This document shows positions 28,371 through 37,337 of a DNA stretch of 64,000 bases, in pieces. Below the pieces are notes generated by a model. The model ran no database searches, was not told the origin of the DNA, and saw nothing but the letters and a program-made list of their open reading frames with translations. Source of the stretch: Sporosarcina sp. ACRSM (GTDB lineage: Bacteria; Bacillota; Bacilli; Bacillales_A; Planococcaceae); assembly GCF_022346545.1 (NCBI RefSeq), contig NZ_JAKRNU010000012.1, positions 85,414-149,413 on the forward strand, given 5' to 3'. Made by a program: the position numbers and the translations under genes. Numbering within the stretch: the stretch's first letter is position 1; every line of letters starts with the position of its first letter.

Positions 28371-29762
28371 TCATTTTTTCAATGAATGTTTCTTGCCGTT
28401 CACGTCAATGATTTCCACAGTCGTGTCCGTCAACTTCATGTCCTTTGCCTGGATACTGGATCGTTTTTTTGTTTTTCCGTCCAATAGGCTGTATGAAAAT
28501 ACACCTTTTTTATTAAAATAATACATCGTGCTGGCATCGAATTTAACGGACTTGTTATTTTGCGTCACGTTTGTTGAAAATCTCGTGGATCCTTCCAGCG
28601 GTTCGAAGATGACGCGTGCATCAAACTCCATCACTTTTTTCGGTTTCCATGTGTCAGGACTTTGATGATAAAGGATGAGTGTCTGATCTACATTAACAGC
28701 ATCGTCGAAGATCGGATTGTAATCGAACACCCGCTGTTTCTTCTCTACTGTGTAATAGTAGGCATGCCCGTGGACGCTGAAATTCCGCATACTCGCAGCA
28801 TGGTCTGTATCCACATCTAAATTCCAGTATTTCACACCATTTTTTCCACCTTGCGCACTCGTCCGGAAAACACCATATCTATATGGAATACTGGTCCCTT
28901 GAGATACAGCAGCCCAGTACGGGACATAAATGATATTGTTCTGGAGGATGATCGGAAAACCTGTTTCCAAATGGACCTCAAACAATCCATCTTGCGTCGG
29001 GAAATCCTGTTCCGTTAGGAGTACGGTTTCCTCTTTCGTCTTTTTATTAATTTTCACGAGCTTTTCACCTTTAATGGTGTACTGGAACCCGTCCTCTTCC
29101 ACCACAATCCCCTTCTGGCTGACGTATGAAAACGGTTCGGGCAATTTCATTTTGTCATCAATCGCACGGGCAAGGAAAGAAGAGAATTGGGAGCGCGTGA
29201 CCGGATTTCCCGGTTTGAACGTGCCGTCTTGATAACCGCCCGCAATCCGATTCAATGCCACGCTATTGATATCCGCGAAGGCCCAATTAGCTGGTGAGAC
29301 ATCGACAAACATTGGTTTCAGTTCCAATGGAAGGTCGAATGCCCGACGTAAAACGGCTGCCATTTGGGCACGCGTCGTCTGTTCCGCTGGTCGCATATAG
29401 CCATTTTCTCCACGCAGGATTCCCTTGTCGTTAATGGTTGCCAGTGCCCGATAGTGCGTAGAATTTTTCGATACATCTTTAAAGGCGACAGTCGGATTTT
29501 CCTGTAGCGGAATGTCCAGCGCCCTAAGAAGCATGGCAGAAACTTGTGCACGGGTAATCGGTTCATTCGGCCGGAAAGTACCATCTGGATAACCTCCGAT
29601 AATCCCCTTTTTGTACAAGAACATGATGTCCCATGATGCACCACGCAAATCTTTAAAAGGAACCGGTTCGTTATAAGGCGGATATTCTGTTTCCGCCTGC
29701 GCTGTCGGCAGTAATGAAAACATCAACAAGATCGTTAGCAAGGAAATCAGGATTTTTTTCAA
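28371..29762 (-). CDS. SLH-domain surface protein
   Basis: 463 residues from the TTG at 29762 (AGGTG eight bases upstream). The signal peptide KKILISLLTILLMFSLLPTA is cut near AQA. Three SLH repeats follow (GGYPDGTFRPNEPITRAQ; RGENGYMRPAEQTTRAQ; GGYQDGTFKPGNPVTRSQ), then about 270 residues of a repeating beta-type domain (LLTEQDFPTQDGLFEVHLET; IIYVPYWAAVSQG) like DUF5050 sensor-type propellers. Cell-wall-anchored; partner or substrate unknown. It lies just downstream of another SLH gene on the same strand, gap about 55 bases. Confidence 0.9.
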   Translation of the reverse strand: MKKILISLLTILLMFSLLPTAQAETEYPPYNEPVPFKDLRGASWDIMFLYKKGIIGGYPDGTFRPNEPITRAQVSAMLLRALDIPLQENPTVAFKDVSKNSTHYRALATINDKGILRGENGYMRPAEQTTRAQMAAVLRRAFDLPLELKPMFVDVSPANWAFADINSVALNRIAGGYQDGTFKPGNPVTRSQFSSFLARAIDDKMKLPEPFSYVSQKGIVVEEDGFQYTIKGEKLVKINKKTKEETVLLTEQDFPTQDGLFEVHLETGFPIILQNNIIYVPYWAAVSQGTSIPYRYGVFRTSAQGGKNGVKYWNLDVDTDHAASMRNFSVHGHAYYYTVEKKQRVFDYNPIFDDAVNVDQTLILYHQSPDTWKPKKVMEFDARVIFEPLEGSTRFSTNVTQNNKSVKFDASTMYYFNKKGVFSYSLLDGKTKKRSSIQAKDMKLTDTTVEIIDVNGKKHSLKK

Positions 29763-29817
29763 TCGTGTACACCTGCTCTCTATGAATATCGCATTCACAA
29801 AACTTTAGTATATTCAC

Positions 29818-31290
29818 TCAATGATCCATCTCGTAATCCTTCCGTATATCAACGTTCACAATGGAGCCGATTCGCTGGACCTGTACATATAAACCTGTCC
29901 AAGCAGAATAGCACTCCGGTTCTATATAATCACAATATCTCTCGCTTAACCTGCGATCATAGTCAATACTGATCGTGCCTTCTTTCTGGCCAGTGGCTTT
30001 GACGCGAAATAGATTCGTGCCTGGATCTCTTGTGATAATGGCTATCTGCTCGGCATCTTTTGTTCGGATTATGTGCTTGCCCAAGTCGGCTGTCGCTGTC
30101 TCCTCATAGACATCAGACGGATTTTCTTTTAGCGTTTTGATTTCATAATAAAAGCGGTCATCGTTCAGCTTCACATCAATCCCATGCCGCTCTTCCTTCC
30201 CACCCTCAAACCGTAGCGTGGCAATATACTGGCCAGGTTTGTCGATATCAAACCATACATTGAAGCCATTTCTACTTTCTTCTTGCTTGAACGTCACACT
30301 GTCTGACAACTTTTCCCCTTGCATTGTGGACAAGGAAATATATTGAACCTTTTCCTTCAGGAAATGAAACTTCACTGCAGTCGGCAAGATGTCATCCGTC
30401 TCTTCCATCGTCAACTTCAATTCACCATTCACCTTTTTAATCGTTACGTAATACTTTTTATACTCCATTTCATAGGAACCGTTGCTAGGAAGACCCGCAA
30501 TATTAAGTTTTCCGGTTCCTTCTTTTAATGGGACTAATTGAACTTGATCCTCCGTATAGCCCTCTTTTCCGGCTACCTGTATTGATTTAAACAAACCGTC
30601 ATTCGACTCATCGTAAACAACTTCACTAATCAGCCGCCAGTTGAATTCACTGGCCCTTAGCGTTATCATCGTTGGCTTTGACTCTTCAGTCGCTTTCAAC
30701 ATTTTGGCCGCCTGTCCTCTTGTGATAGCAGCATTCGGGCTGAACGTGTCAGGTGATGTCCCCGAAGTGATGCCGAGTTGATAGATGATAAGAATATTTC
30801 CACGATGTGACTGTAGATATTCAATATCTTTGAATGGATTTATGATGTTCCCATCACGCGGCAAATCGAATGCTTTGACAAGAATCGAAGCCATCTGCCC
30901 CCGTTTAATCGGATCGTTTGGACCGAAACGGCCATCTTCATAACCACCAATAACTCCTTTTTCTGCCAGCGCTGCAATCGCTTTGTAGTAGCCATTAGCT
31001 GTCGAGACATCTTTGAAGCCTGGATTCTTCACGTTCGAGGTGTCCATGTTGGTCATCTTTGCGATGATGGCAGCCGCCTGACCTCTCGTGATAGAGTTTC
31101 CAGGTTTGAACGTGCCATCCGGATAGCCTCCGATAATATTGCGTTCCGCCAAATCATAGACTGCTTCTGCATAATGCTTTGAAGAGGGTACGTCTGAAAA
31201 GCGCTCAGTGCTTGCGGCGAATGTGCCAGATAAAGGCAGGCTACCGGCAAGCAATAGTGTACCTAATACCGTAAAAACCTTCTTTCTCAC
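29818..31290 (-). CDS. SLH-domain surface protein, paralogue of the gene at 1-932
   Basis: 490 residues from GTG 31290 (AAAGGA nine bases upstream; a TTG at 31296 is too close to it). Signal peptide, three SLH repeats (GGYPDGTFKPGNSITRGQ; GGYEDGRFGPNDPIKRGQ; the last with SPDTFSPNAAITRGQ), then Ig-like beta-sandwich regions. Residues around KYYVTIKKVNGELKLTMEE match the left-edge SLH protein. The C-terminus has two cysteines (RYCDYIEPECYS). Cell-wall anchored, role unknown. Confidence 0.9.
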   Translation of the reverse strand: MRKKVFTVLGTLLLAGSLPLSGTFAASTERFSDVPSSKHYAEAVYDLAERNIIGGYPDGTFKPGNSITRGQAAAIIAKMTNMDTSNVKNPGFKDVSTANGYYKAIAALAEKGVIGGYEDGRFGPNDPIKRGQMASILVKAFDLPRDGNIINPFKDIEYLQSHRGNILIIYQLGITSGTSPDTFSPNAAITRGQAAKMLKATEESKPTMITLRASEFNWRLISEVVYDESNDGLFKSIQVAGKEGYTEDQVQLVPLKEGTGKLNIAGLPSNGSYEMEYKKYYVTIKKVNGELKLTMEETDDILPTAVKFHFLKEKVQYISLSTMQGEKLSDSVTFKQEESRNGFNVWFDIDKPGQYIATLRFEGGKEERHGIDVKLNDDRFYYEIKTLKENPSDVYEETATADLGKHIIRTKDAEQIAIITRDPGTNLFRVKATGQKEGTISIDYDRRLSERYCDYIEPECYSAWTGLYVQVQRIGSIVNVDIRKDYEMDH

Positions 31291-31374
31291 TTGCAATCTT
31301 CCTTTCTTTTCGAGTAGTAGATTTTGATATAGAAAAACGATTCACTACTACCAATACTTTTCAAACTAGCTGGT

Positions 31375-31453
31375 GGAAAACCAGGTTGGTGTTCCTATAT
31401 AATGAGCGGTTGGTTGACGGCTACTTTTTCTGGTCACTGCCAACCTGGTTTCC
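31375..31453. repeat. long spaced inverted repeat
   Basis: GGAAAACCAGGTTGG (31375-31389) and CCAACCTGGTTTCC (31440-31453) face each other across 50 bases, between an SLH gene start and an anti-sigma gene end. It could act as a terminator-like fold for the anti-sigma operon or be a small mobile-element scar. Confidence 0.5.
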
Positions 31454-31488
31454 CAAAGGATGTCGGGGTTCCCATTCCCCCTCCTGCA

Positions 31489-32562
31489 CTAGTCTGTTAT
31501 CATCCAACGTTCAGAGCCAGCATCCCACTTCATATGAAAGACCTGCTCGGCTACCCCTTCTCGCCCATATTGGTAGCGGATTTCAACTTCATTTTCAGAA
31601 ATCGGAGTCGTTTTTCGATAAGATGCCTCTAAAAACAGTTCTCCTAATCGGCTAAGTTGAGCAAACAGAGGCGTTTCCGGCAAATTGCCGTTGCCTAACA
31701 GATCATCATATAAATACAAATCGAAATATTGCTCGGGTGTATAATCACCTGTCAGCTGTCCGGATAAATAATCCATATAAATCGAATCGGTACGCTCTTC
31801 CGTCGCGACGCCTACCACTTGCCCATAAATTTTATGCACGGGCGTAATCGTTGCCCCCTGCACTGTTCCTCTTGCCGGGAAATGGTTCAATAATAGATAT
31901 TCCCGCGCATTCAACAGCTGGTCGTAACCCCCTACAATCGTGATTCCCTGTTTTTCATATCGATCCATCAGTTCAGATTGTAACGGTTTGCCGTTTATGC
32001 GTAGCTTGCCGTCTTTCAGTACGACGCGATCCCCCGGAACTGCAATCACTTCATAATAGGCATCCGTATAGGTCGGTAAATGGCTGGTCGTATTGGTCAT
32101 CGTGCGTACTACATCGCCCGCCTCATACACAACCTTATCGAATAATTCTTCTTTGCGCTCAATGACCGTATGATAAGCATCCGAACTCCCATTTAATGAG
32201 AACTTTTCTTTATCCACATAATACAGACCGTCGACTTGATCAAAATGTGGAAGAGCCGCAAATTCCTCATAATCAACCGCAGACAGTTGTTTTTTCTTCT
32301 GCAAGGCCGAAATTTGCGCCAAATCATCCAGTGGATCATAGGGGACGCCTGGCCCTTTATCTGATGAAAGATAATTCATAGGGTCAACGGTAAACAGAAG
32401 AAACAGTGCAACGACAGGTATCGCGGCTGTGACAAACAGCACTTGCCAAGAAAACTTTTTAGTCGGTGTCCGTAAACGTTCATGCACACGCCGCTTGATC
32501 CGCCTTTCTTGCTCCGATGTATCGCCCATCATTTGATCCAGCTTCCGTTTAAAATCACTCAA
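31489..32562 (-). CDS. anti-sigma factor with signal-peptidase-like extracellular domain
   Basis: 357 residues. A cytoplasmic N-terminus (about 38 residues), one membrane helix (WQVLFVTAAIPVVALFLLF), then an outside domain. Its middle resembles the S26 signal-peptidase fold: EAGDVVRTM, EVIAVPGDRVVLKDGKLRIN-GK and EYLLLNHFP. The catalytic Ser-Met motif is missing, and the Lys usually found before the VPGD-like motif is Tyr/Glu here, so it should be inactive. TTG start, overlapping the sigma gene stop by four bases: a typical sigma/anti-sigma pair. The anti-sigma role comes from context and topology. Confidence 0.75.
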   Translation of the reverse strand: MSDFKRKLDQMMGDTSEQERRIKRRVHERLRTPTKKFSWQVLFVTAAIPVVALFLLFTVDPMNYLSSDKGPGVPYDPLDDLAQISALQKKKQLSAVDYEEFAALPHFDQVDGLYYVDKEKFSLNGSSDAYHTVIERKEELFDKVVYEAGDVVRTMTNTTSHLPTYTDAYYEVIAVPGDRVVLKDGKLRINGKPLQSELMDRYEKQGITIVGGYDQLLNAREYLLLNHFPARGTVQGATITPVHKIYGQVVGVATEERTDSIYMDYLSGQLTGDYTPEQYFDLYLYDDLLGNGNLPETPLFAQLSRLGELFLEASYRKTTPISENEVEIRYQYGREGVAEQVFHMKWDAGSERWMITD

Positions 32563-33059
32563 TTGCTCACTACCTCCTCTTCTTCGAAAAATTCTTTCAG
32601 CTGTTGCTTTGCCCTCCGCAGTCTTGTTTTTACGGTATTTTCATTCAGCTCCAGATAGTTTGCAATTTCCGCTATCGACTGCTCGTCATAATAAAATAAG
32701 ATCAAAGGTTCCCGGTATTTTAACGGAAGCTGGAAAAGATTTTTTTCAAGTAGCGCCAGCCGCTCTTGCTCCAACACGACTTCTTCTGTCCCTTTTGTCG
32801 AAACAAAGATGGTATCGAACAGCACATCTTTTTTATGCTTCCACGAACGCAAATAATCTTTTGCACGATTGGCTGTCATTTTCGTTAAATAAGTCTTCAA
32901 TGACGCCTCATTGCGAAACTGGTCACTTTTTTGAAAATACGTCACAAATACTTCTTGCACAATATCCTCAGCAGTCGACCAATTCTTCACATATAGATAA
33001 GCGATGCGCACTAAATAACGCGAATGCTCATCAATTAGTTGATCAATAGTACTACTCAT
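32559..33059 (-). CDS. ECF-type RNA polymerase sigma factor
   Basis: 166 residues: region 2 (YLVRIAYLYVKNWSTAEDIV then QEVFVTYFQ, TYLTKMTANRAKDYLRSWKH) and region 4 (LPLKYREPLILFYYDEQSIA, LNENTVKTRLRRAKQQLKEF). Lies between a cell-wall deacetylase (20 bases upstream) and its overlapping anti-sigma. The operon promoter at 34371-34396 has a TGAAAC-16-CGTC pattern like that of SigM/SigW-type factors, suggesting autoregulation. An envelope-stress role is inferred from the neighbours. Confidence 0.92.
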   Translation of the reverse strand: MSSTIDQLIDEHSRYLVRIAYLYVKNWSTAEDIVQEVFVTYFQKSDQFRNEASLKTYLTKMTANRAKDYLRSWKHKKDVLFDTIFVSTKGTEEVVLEQERLALLEKNLFQLPLKYREPLILFYYDEQSIAEIANYLELNENTVKTRLRRAKQQLKEFFEEEEVVSN

Positions 33060-33079
33060 TTACGAACCCTCGCCCTCCT

Positions 33080-34336
33080 CTACGGCCACGTCATGTCCCC
33101 CTCCACATAGACAACAAATTGTTCAAACGACTTTTTTTCTGTCATGCCATATCGAGCTACTTCATAATTAGAAGTCTTTCGATTGGCATATCCTTCGGTC
33201 GTCGTAAAACCGATTAACAAGCCTGCTTCCTTAGCCGCTACGATGAAATCCTCATCATAATGCCCAAAAGGATAAGCTACTGAAACGGCTGTCGGCACTT
33301 GCGCCATATTTTGCTGTAAATCCAAAAGAATTTCTTCTTTTGAACGCTCTAACGCAACCCCTAAATCCTTGCTCAGTGAATGCAATTCATTGGTATGTGC
33401 TTCGAACTGGAACACATCCCCCAACTCTTCTAAATCCGCAGCGGTAAAAAACTGTAGCGGACCTTCCGCATCAAACAACTGTGTTCCCTGCACTCGATCT
33501 GTACGTGAGGAAATAATGTGCTGAAGAGCAGTAAACCTGTATTGCTTTAAAACGGGATAGGCAAATTCCTTTGTGGATAATAACCCGTCATCAAATGTAA
33601 TGAGCACCGCTTTGCTCGGAACAACAAGACGCCCTTCCAAGTAATCATACAACTGATGTGCCGTCAACGTCTTGAACTGACGATCCGCCAAGTACGCCAT
33701 CTGCTGATCAAACGCTTCCAAGGAAATCGTACTAATCATCGTGCTCATCAACTCACGTGGCAAAACCTGATGATAGACAAGCACAGGCAGACCCACATCC
33801 ATTGTAACGGACTGTTTCGCAATATAGCCCGGCCGTTCTCCTATTGTAAGGATATACCAATCTTCTTCCTCCCGTACTACAGGATAACGATAACCTGCTT
33901 CCAACTCCAGTATAACGCCGCTCTGCAAATTAGCAGCCTCGTAAACGGCGGTTTTTTGCAACGTCTGAACAGCAGCCAACCGCTCCGGATGGACAACGGT
34001 CAAAAGCTTCTTCTTTTCAACCGCCGCCTCCCCCTTCCGAACAAAGGCAGGCATATTTCCCAATCGAAGCTCATAATACGCCTCATCCTCACCTGTAATC
34101 GCCACAGGCTGACCCGCCACCAACTCGCCAATCTGCGTCAAAGACGCCCCCTTCATATAAAGCGGTTGACGCTCCTGCAAGGTCAGCACCCGCTCAAATA
34201 CCCGCTTCGTCACAAACCGATCCGTACCTTGTGCGAACACCCTCCCTTGTGATTCAACCAAAATCCATATCGCACCTACGCTTATGAATACGAGCAAACA
34301 CACAAGTAACCACACTCTATTAGCAATCTTCCTCAT
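33080..34336 (-). CDS. polysaccharide deacetylase with SH3-like N-terminal domain
   Basis: 418 residues from the ATG at 34336 (GGAGGT seven bases upstream). One N-terminal membrane helix (RVWLLVCLLVFISVGAIWIL), an SH3-like wall-binding region (TQIGELVAGQPVAITGEDEA; SGVILELEAGYRYPV), and a NodB domain with LPVLVYHQVL, the metal motif TFDDG, EAHTNELH and VAYPFGHYD. Likely removes N-acetyl groups from a wall glycan outside the membrane. First gene of the sigma operon, so its level should rise with sigma activity. Confidence 0.88.
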   Translation of the reverse strand: MRKIANRVWLLVCLLVFISVGAIWILVESQGRVFAQGTDRFVTKRVFERVLTLQERQPLYMKGASLTQIGELVAGQPVAITGEDEAYYELRLGNMPAFVRKGEAAVEKKKLLTVVHPERLAAVQTLQKTAVYEAANLQSGVILELEAGYRYPVVREEEDWYILTIGERPGYIAKQSVTMDVGLPVLVYHQVLPRELMSTMISTISLEAFDQQMAYLADRQFKTLTAHQLYDYLEGRLVVPSKAVLITFDDGLLSTKEFAYPVLKQYRFTALQHIISSRTDRVQGTQLFDAEGPLQFFTAADLEELGDVFQFEAHTNELHSLSKDLGVALERSKEEILLDLQQNMAQVPTAVSVAYPFGHYDEDFIVAAKEAGLLIGFTTTEGYANRKTSNYEVARYGMTEKKSFEQFVVYVEGDMTWP

Positions 34337-34370
34337 AACTTTACCTCCACTGTCCATCAAGCAACGTACA

Positions 34371-34396
34371 GACGGAGATTTTCAAAAAAAGTTTCA
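34371..34396 (-). promoter_or_regulatory. ECF sigma promoter of the deacetylase-sigma operon
   Basis: On the minus strand TGAAAC, 16 bases, CGTC, located about 35-60 bases before the deacetylase ATG. It is almost identical to the promoter at 39402-39427, and the following leader is also conserved (CTGTACGTTGCTT...GGAGGTAAAG). Spacing and boxes fit SigM/SigW-type recognition. Confidence 0.75.
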
Positions 34397-34529
34397 AAGA
34401 TTTTTAAAAAGTTTTGGAGGCGTATTAGCAAATGAAAAAAGACATCCATTTTTTTATAAACGGACGTCGGTCGGTAGTTGTCTTTGCTTGATTAGACAAA
34501 ACCAAGTGAACTTCTCATGAATCCTGTTT

Positions 34530-34595
34530 TTACTGCAGCATTTCCCTCAACTTCTCAATCTCATCTTTTTTCAAGTGTGTTACTTCCGCAATCAA
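34530..34595 (-). pseudogene. C-terminal stub of an Rpn-family nuclease
   Basis: The minus strand reads LIAEVTHLKKDEIEKLREML followed by Q and a stop, the typical tail of Rpn (PD-(D/E)XK, transposase_31) proteins. It is cut off exactly where the structured repeat at 34593 begins; nothing matching lies on the other side. Confidence 0.45.
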
Positions 34596-34785
34596 TCACG
34601 CCTCGGCGTGATTGCGTCCAGATTTTGAATCGAGCGTGCTCGATTAACTCCTTTCAAAATCTGTGACATCCGCCGGAGGCTTTATCTTCGTTCAGCTGGC
34701 GTTTGAACACCCGCTGAACAGGAAACAAAACCGCATTCATCTCGCCACCTATCGAGGTGGGAGTCTTCTGCTGAATGAAGATAAA
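34593..34785 (+). mobile_element. structured non-coding repeat, copy 3
   Basis: 193 bp with the same plan as copy 2: hairpin CAATCACGCC-TC-GGCGTGATTG, a CAGATTTTGA...TCAAAATCTG arm tipped by CGAGC/GCTCG, TGACATCCGCCGGAGG, a long terminal stem (TTTATCTTCGTTCAGC against GCTGAATGAAGATAAA, one G-T pair) and an internal CACC...GGTG hairpin. Abuts the tail of an Rpn-type gene. Confidence 0.65.
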
Positions 34786-34939
34786 ATCAGTTGATGTTCC
34801 TTTTCTCAACATCTCCAACACCACTTTGGACCGAATTTATTCAAAATTAAATGAACAATTCCATCTTCGACTTGCAATTGTACCCAATTCCATGTAAAGT
34901 GAGGGTAATTAAACACTTACTTATTTCGAACTCTTGAAG

Positions 34940-35112
34940 TAAGGATAGAGGCGCAGAGACCATTAGTACACAATCAGAGGATAATGAGGTCCTATGAAGA
35001 TTGTGAAAAGGGGGATTTGCCGAAGTGGAGAGAAGCTCATTATCTCGAAGCTGGTTCTGGGTTGAATAAGCACAGAATTGTCATATAGGAAACTATATGG
35101 AGGGCTATCTTA
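34940..35112 (+). promoter_or_regulatory. lysine riboswitch (L box)
   Basis: Carries the hallmark order of the lysine aptamer: GGATAGAGGCGCAGA at the 5' end, AGGGGGATTTGCCGAAG, then CTGGTTCTGGGTTGAATAAG, and GGAGGGCTATCTT closing P1 against GGATAG. It lies about 120 bases upstream of dapA and is followed by a terminator hairpin at 35140-35166. High lysine should favour termination and lower dapA expression. Confidence 0.92.
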
Positions 35113-35139
35113 TGCAAAGAAATAATCTATTATTTCACT

Positions 35140-35166
35140 GCAGCAGCGACCCTTCGTTGTTGCTTT
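35140..35166 (+). terminator. expression-platform terminator of the L box
   Basis: GCAGCAGCGA pairs (with G-T pairs) with TCGTTGTTGC, followed by TTTTT. Confidence 0.75.
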
Positions 35167-35235
35167 TTGCGTTGATTTACAAGCTGCCCTTCTCCCTCTA
35201 TTTATTTAAAATAATTGATAGGATGTGGAGAAATG

Positions 35236-36120
35236 ATGAATTTCGGACAAATTGTAACAGCTATGGTGACTCCTTTTAATGAGCACGGAGATATTGATTT
35301 TGAAGCGACAAGGAACTTGATAGAGTATTTAATCGCCAATGGAACAGATAGTTTGGTCGTGTCAGGTACAACCGGAGAATCTCCGACGTTAACGTCTGAG
35401 GAAAAGGTCCAATTGTTCAAATTTGTGGTAAAAGTTGTCAATGGAAGAGTGCCTGTAATTGCTGGAACGGGCTCAAACAATACAAGGGAGTCTGTTGAAC
35501 TGACGAGACTAGCGGAAGATATTGGTGTTGACGGCGTGATGCTCGTCGCTCCCTATTATAATAAACCTTGCCAAGAAGGGATGTTCCAACACTTCCAAAC
35601 AATCGCGGCAGCCACTTCTTTACCCGTCATGCTATACAATGTACCTGGACGAACGATGTCCAATATTGCCGTCGAGACAGTCGTGCGCCTTGCTGCAATT
35701 CCGAATATCGTCGCCATTAAAGAAGCGAGTGGCGATTTAGATGCAATGGCTGAAATCATTGAGCAGACACCAACAGGATTTTCCTTGTACAGCGGCGATG
35801 ATGGCTTAACAATCCCTGTATTATCAATTGGTGGCGTAGGTGTTGTTTCTGTCGCAGCTCATATTATAGGCAATGAAATGCAAACGATGATCAAAAACTT
35901 CAAAATGGGTAATATCAAAGAAGCGGCTTCAGATCACCGCAGACTGCTGCCAGTGATGCATGCACTTTTTGCTGCTCCGAATCCATCCCCATTAAAAGCG
36001 GCATTGAACCTAAAAGGTGTTCAAGTCGGCGGCGTTCGTTTGCCAATGATTCCCTTAAACGACGAACAACTGCACGCACTACAGCGTACGTTGGCAATCC
36101 ATGATGGCGTGACAGTCTGA
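35236..36120 (+). CDS. dapA: 4-hydroxy-tetrahydrodipicolinate synthase
   Basis: 294 residues of the aldolase-type barrel that condenses pyruvate with aspartate semialdehyde, the first committed step to lysine, diaminopimelate and spore dipicolinate. Motifs: SLVVSGTTGESPTLTSEEK, MLVAPYYNKP, VMLYNVPGRTMS (catalytic Tyr) and VAIKEASGDL (Schiff-base Lys). Very close to B. subtilis DapA in sequence. The ATG at 35236 is chosen for its GTGGAGAA spacing. It is alone behind a lysine riboswitch, not in an asd-dapG operon. Confidence 0.95.
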   Translation: MNFGQIVTAMVTPFNEHGDIDFEATRNLIEYLIANGTDSLVVSGTTGESPTLTSEEKVQLFKFVVKVVNGRVPVIAGTGSNNTRESVELTRLAEDIGVDGVMLVAPYYNKPCQEGMFQHFQTIAAATSLPVMLYNVPGRTMSNIAVETVVRLAAIPNIVAIKEASGDLDAMAEIIEQTPTGFSLYSGDDGLTIPVLSIGGVGVVSVAAHIIGNEMQTMIKNFKMGNIKEAASDHRRLLPVMHALFAAPNPSPLKAALNLKGVQVGGVRLPMIPLNDEQLHALQRTLAIHDGVTV

Positions 36121-36180
36121 TAACCGTCAGAGGCTCTATCGACAGAAATGGAATTTACTACATTCCACCCTATCCTTGCC

Positions 36181-36284
36181 ATAATGAATAGCATAAAAAT
36201 AACACGTATAACGCATGTCACTCGGATATGCGTTTGCGCATCAAAGAAAGGAACCCATGTCATTTGTACATGCGTTCTTTTTTT
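36181..36284 (+). ncRNA. two-hairpin repeat, family 1, copy A
   Basis: About 105 bases with two similar hairpins (around GCATGTCACTCGGATATGCG and CATGTCATTTGTACATGCG); the second is enclosed by GAAC/GTTC and followed by a T-run like a terminator. A near-identical copy is at 51916-52020. It might be a small RNA, or simply an unusual terminator of dapA; no promoter was identified. Confidence 0.45.
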
Positions 36285-36358
36285 GATTTCTCATATTTAT
36301 GTATGTATGATTGAATCTTCCCGGCAGGCTTCCACGTAGAAGAAAGGGAGGTGAAAAG

Positions 36359-37216
36359 ATGAGAAAGATATTTGGCATTTTACTAATCATATTCAGCCTG
36401 TTCATTGCACTAGGCGGTTTACTCACATTAGAGGAGGATTTCAAAGCATCACTGTTTGGTATTTTGGTCATTAGTCTGCCGCTTTATATGATCGGTCATA
36501 TTGTGAGGACCAATATGTGGCAGGCAAAGCAAAAAGGACTTCGATGGCTTTGGGCATACATCTATGTTGTAGGCATCATTCCTGCCCTCTTTCTTTCTTA
36601 CGAAGGATACGAAAATCTGAAAGAACAGACATTCTCCAACAATCATTTTTTGTTATTTGAATCCACTGCCACGGATTACACCGGCGGCCTTTCTATCGGG
36701 TTCATCCTGCTTTTATTGTTGCTGTTCATCTTTCCTTTTTATGAAACCACACGAAAAATAAAAAGCATGATCGCGATTGCTGCAGTGGTTGTCACGGGGG
36801 TATATGCGGGCTATCAGTATATGATGTGGGCAGATTATCGCGGCATCCATGAAGTCGACGGACTTGTGACCCATTATTGGAATGGTGAAGAACAAATTGT
36901 TCCGTATGAGGAGATTGCCCAGATTGCCGTACAACCGTATGTGAAATACGCTAGATCAAACAGACCGTCTGACAAAACCTATTTTGCATGGAGATTGATC
37001 TTCATGACTAAAAATGAAGAGCAAATTACATATCGCCTTTGGCTCAACGACATCAGCCTATCGAAGGGAAATCGCATAAAACAATTGGCGCATTCCAAAA
37101 ATATCCCCTTCCACGTCATACCGATGACCGAAAAACAGCGTGAGGAATTCGACTTCCAATTGGAGTTGAAGAAGCTGGATTGGCAACCTTATTATTTGTT
37201 TTTCGAGGTCGAATAA
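36359..37216 (+). CDS. membrane protein of unknown function
   Basis: 285 residues from the ATG at 36359 (GGGAGGTGAAAAG just before it). Five hydrophobic segments, for example IFGILLIIFSLFIALGGLLT, WLWAYIYVVGIIPALFLSY and IGFILLLLLLFIFPFY, then a soluble domain of about 125 residues (HEVDGLVTHYWNGEEQIVPY) of the kind seen in PH-like membrane proteins. Family not recognised. Terminator at 37262. Confidence 0.7.
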   Translation: MRKIFGILLIIFSLFIALGGLLTLEEDFKASLFGILVISLPLYMIGHIVRTNMWQAKQKGLRWLWAYIYVVGIIPALFLSYEGYENLKEQTFSNNHFLLFESTATDYTGGLSIGFILLLLLLFIFPFYETTRKIKSMIAIAAVVVTGVYAGYQYMMWADYRGIHEVDGLVTHYWNGEEQIVPYEEIAQIAVQPYVKYARSNRPSDKTYFAWRLIFMTKNEEQITYRLWLNDISLSKGNRIKQLAHSKNIPFHVIPMTEKQREEFDFQLELKKLDWQPYYLFFEVE

Positions 37217-37261
37217 ATCGTTAAGTGCTTATGTACTACATATGACAATTCAATACAGAAA

Positions 37262-37297
37262 GAAGCCAACCAGATGAGATGGTTGGCTTCTTTCATT
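37262..37297 (+). terminator. intrinsic terminator
   Basis: GAAGCCAACCA pairs with TGGTTGGCTTC, followed by TTTCATTT; also lies between convergent genes. Confidence 0.8.
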
Positions 37298-37337
37298 TAC
37301 TGTATGGAAAGAGGTACTAGATGCTGAATATTCTAGA

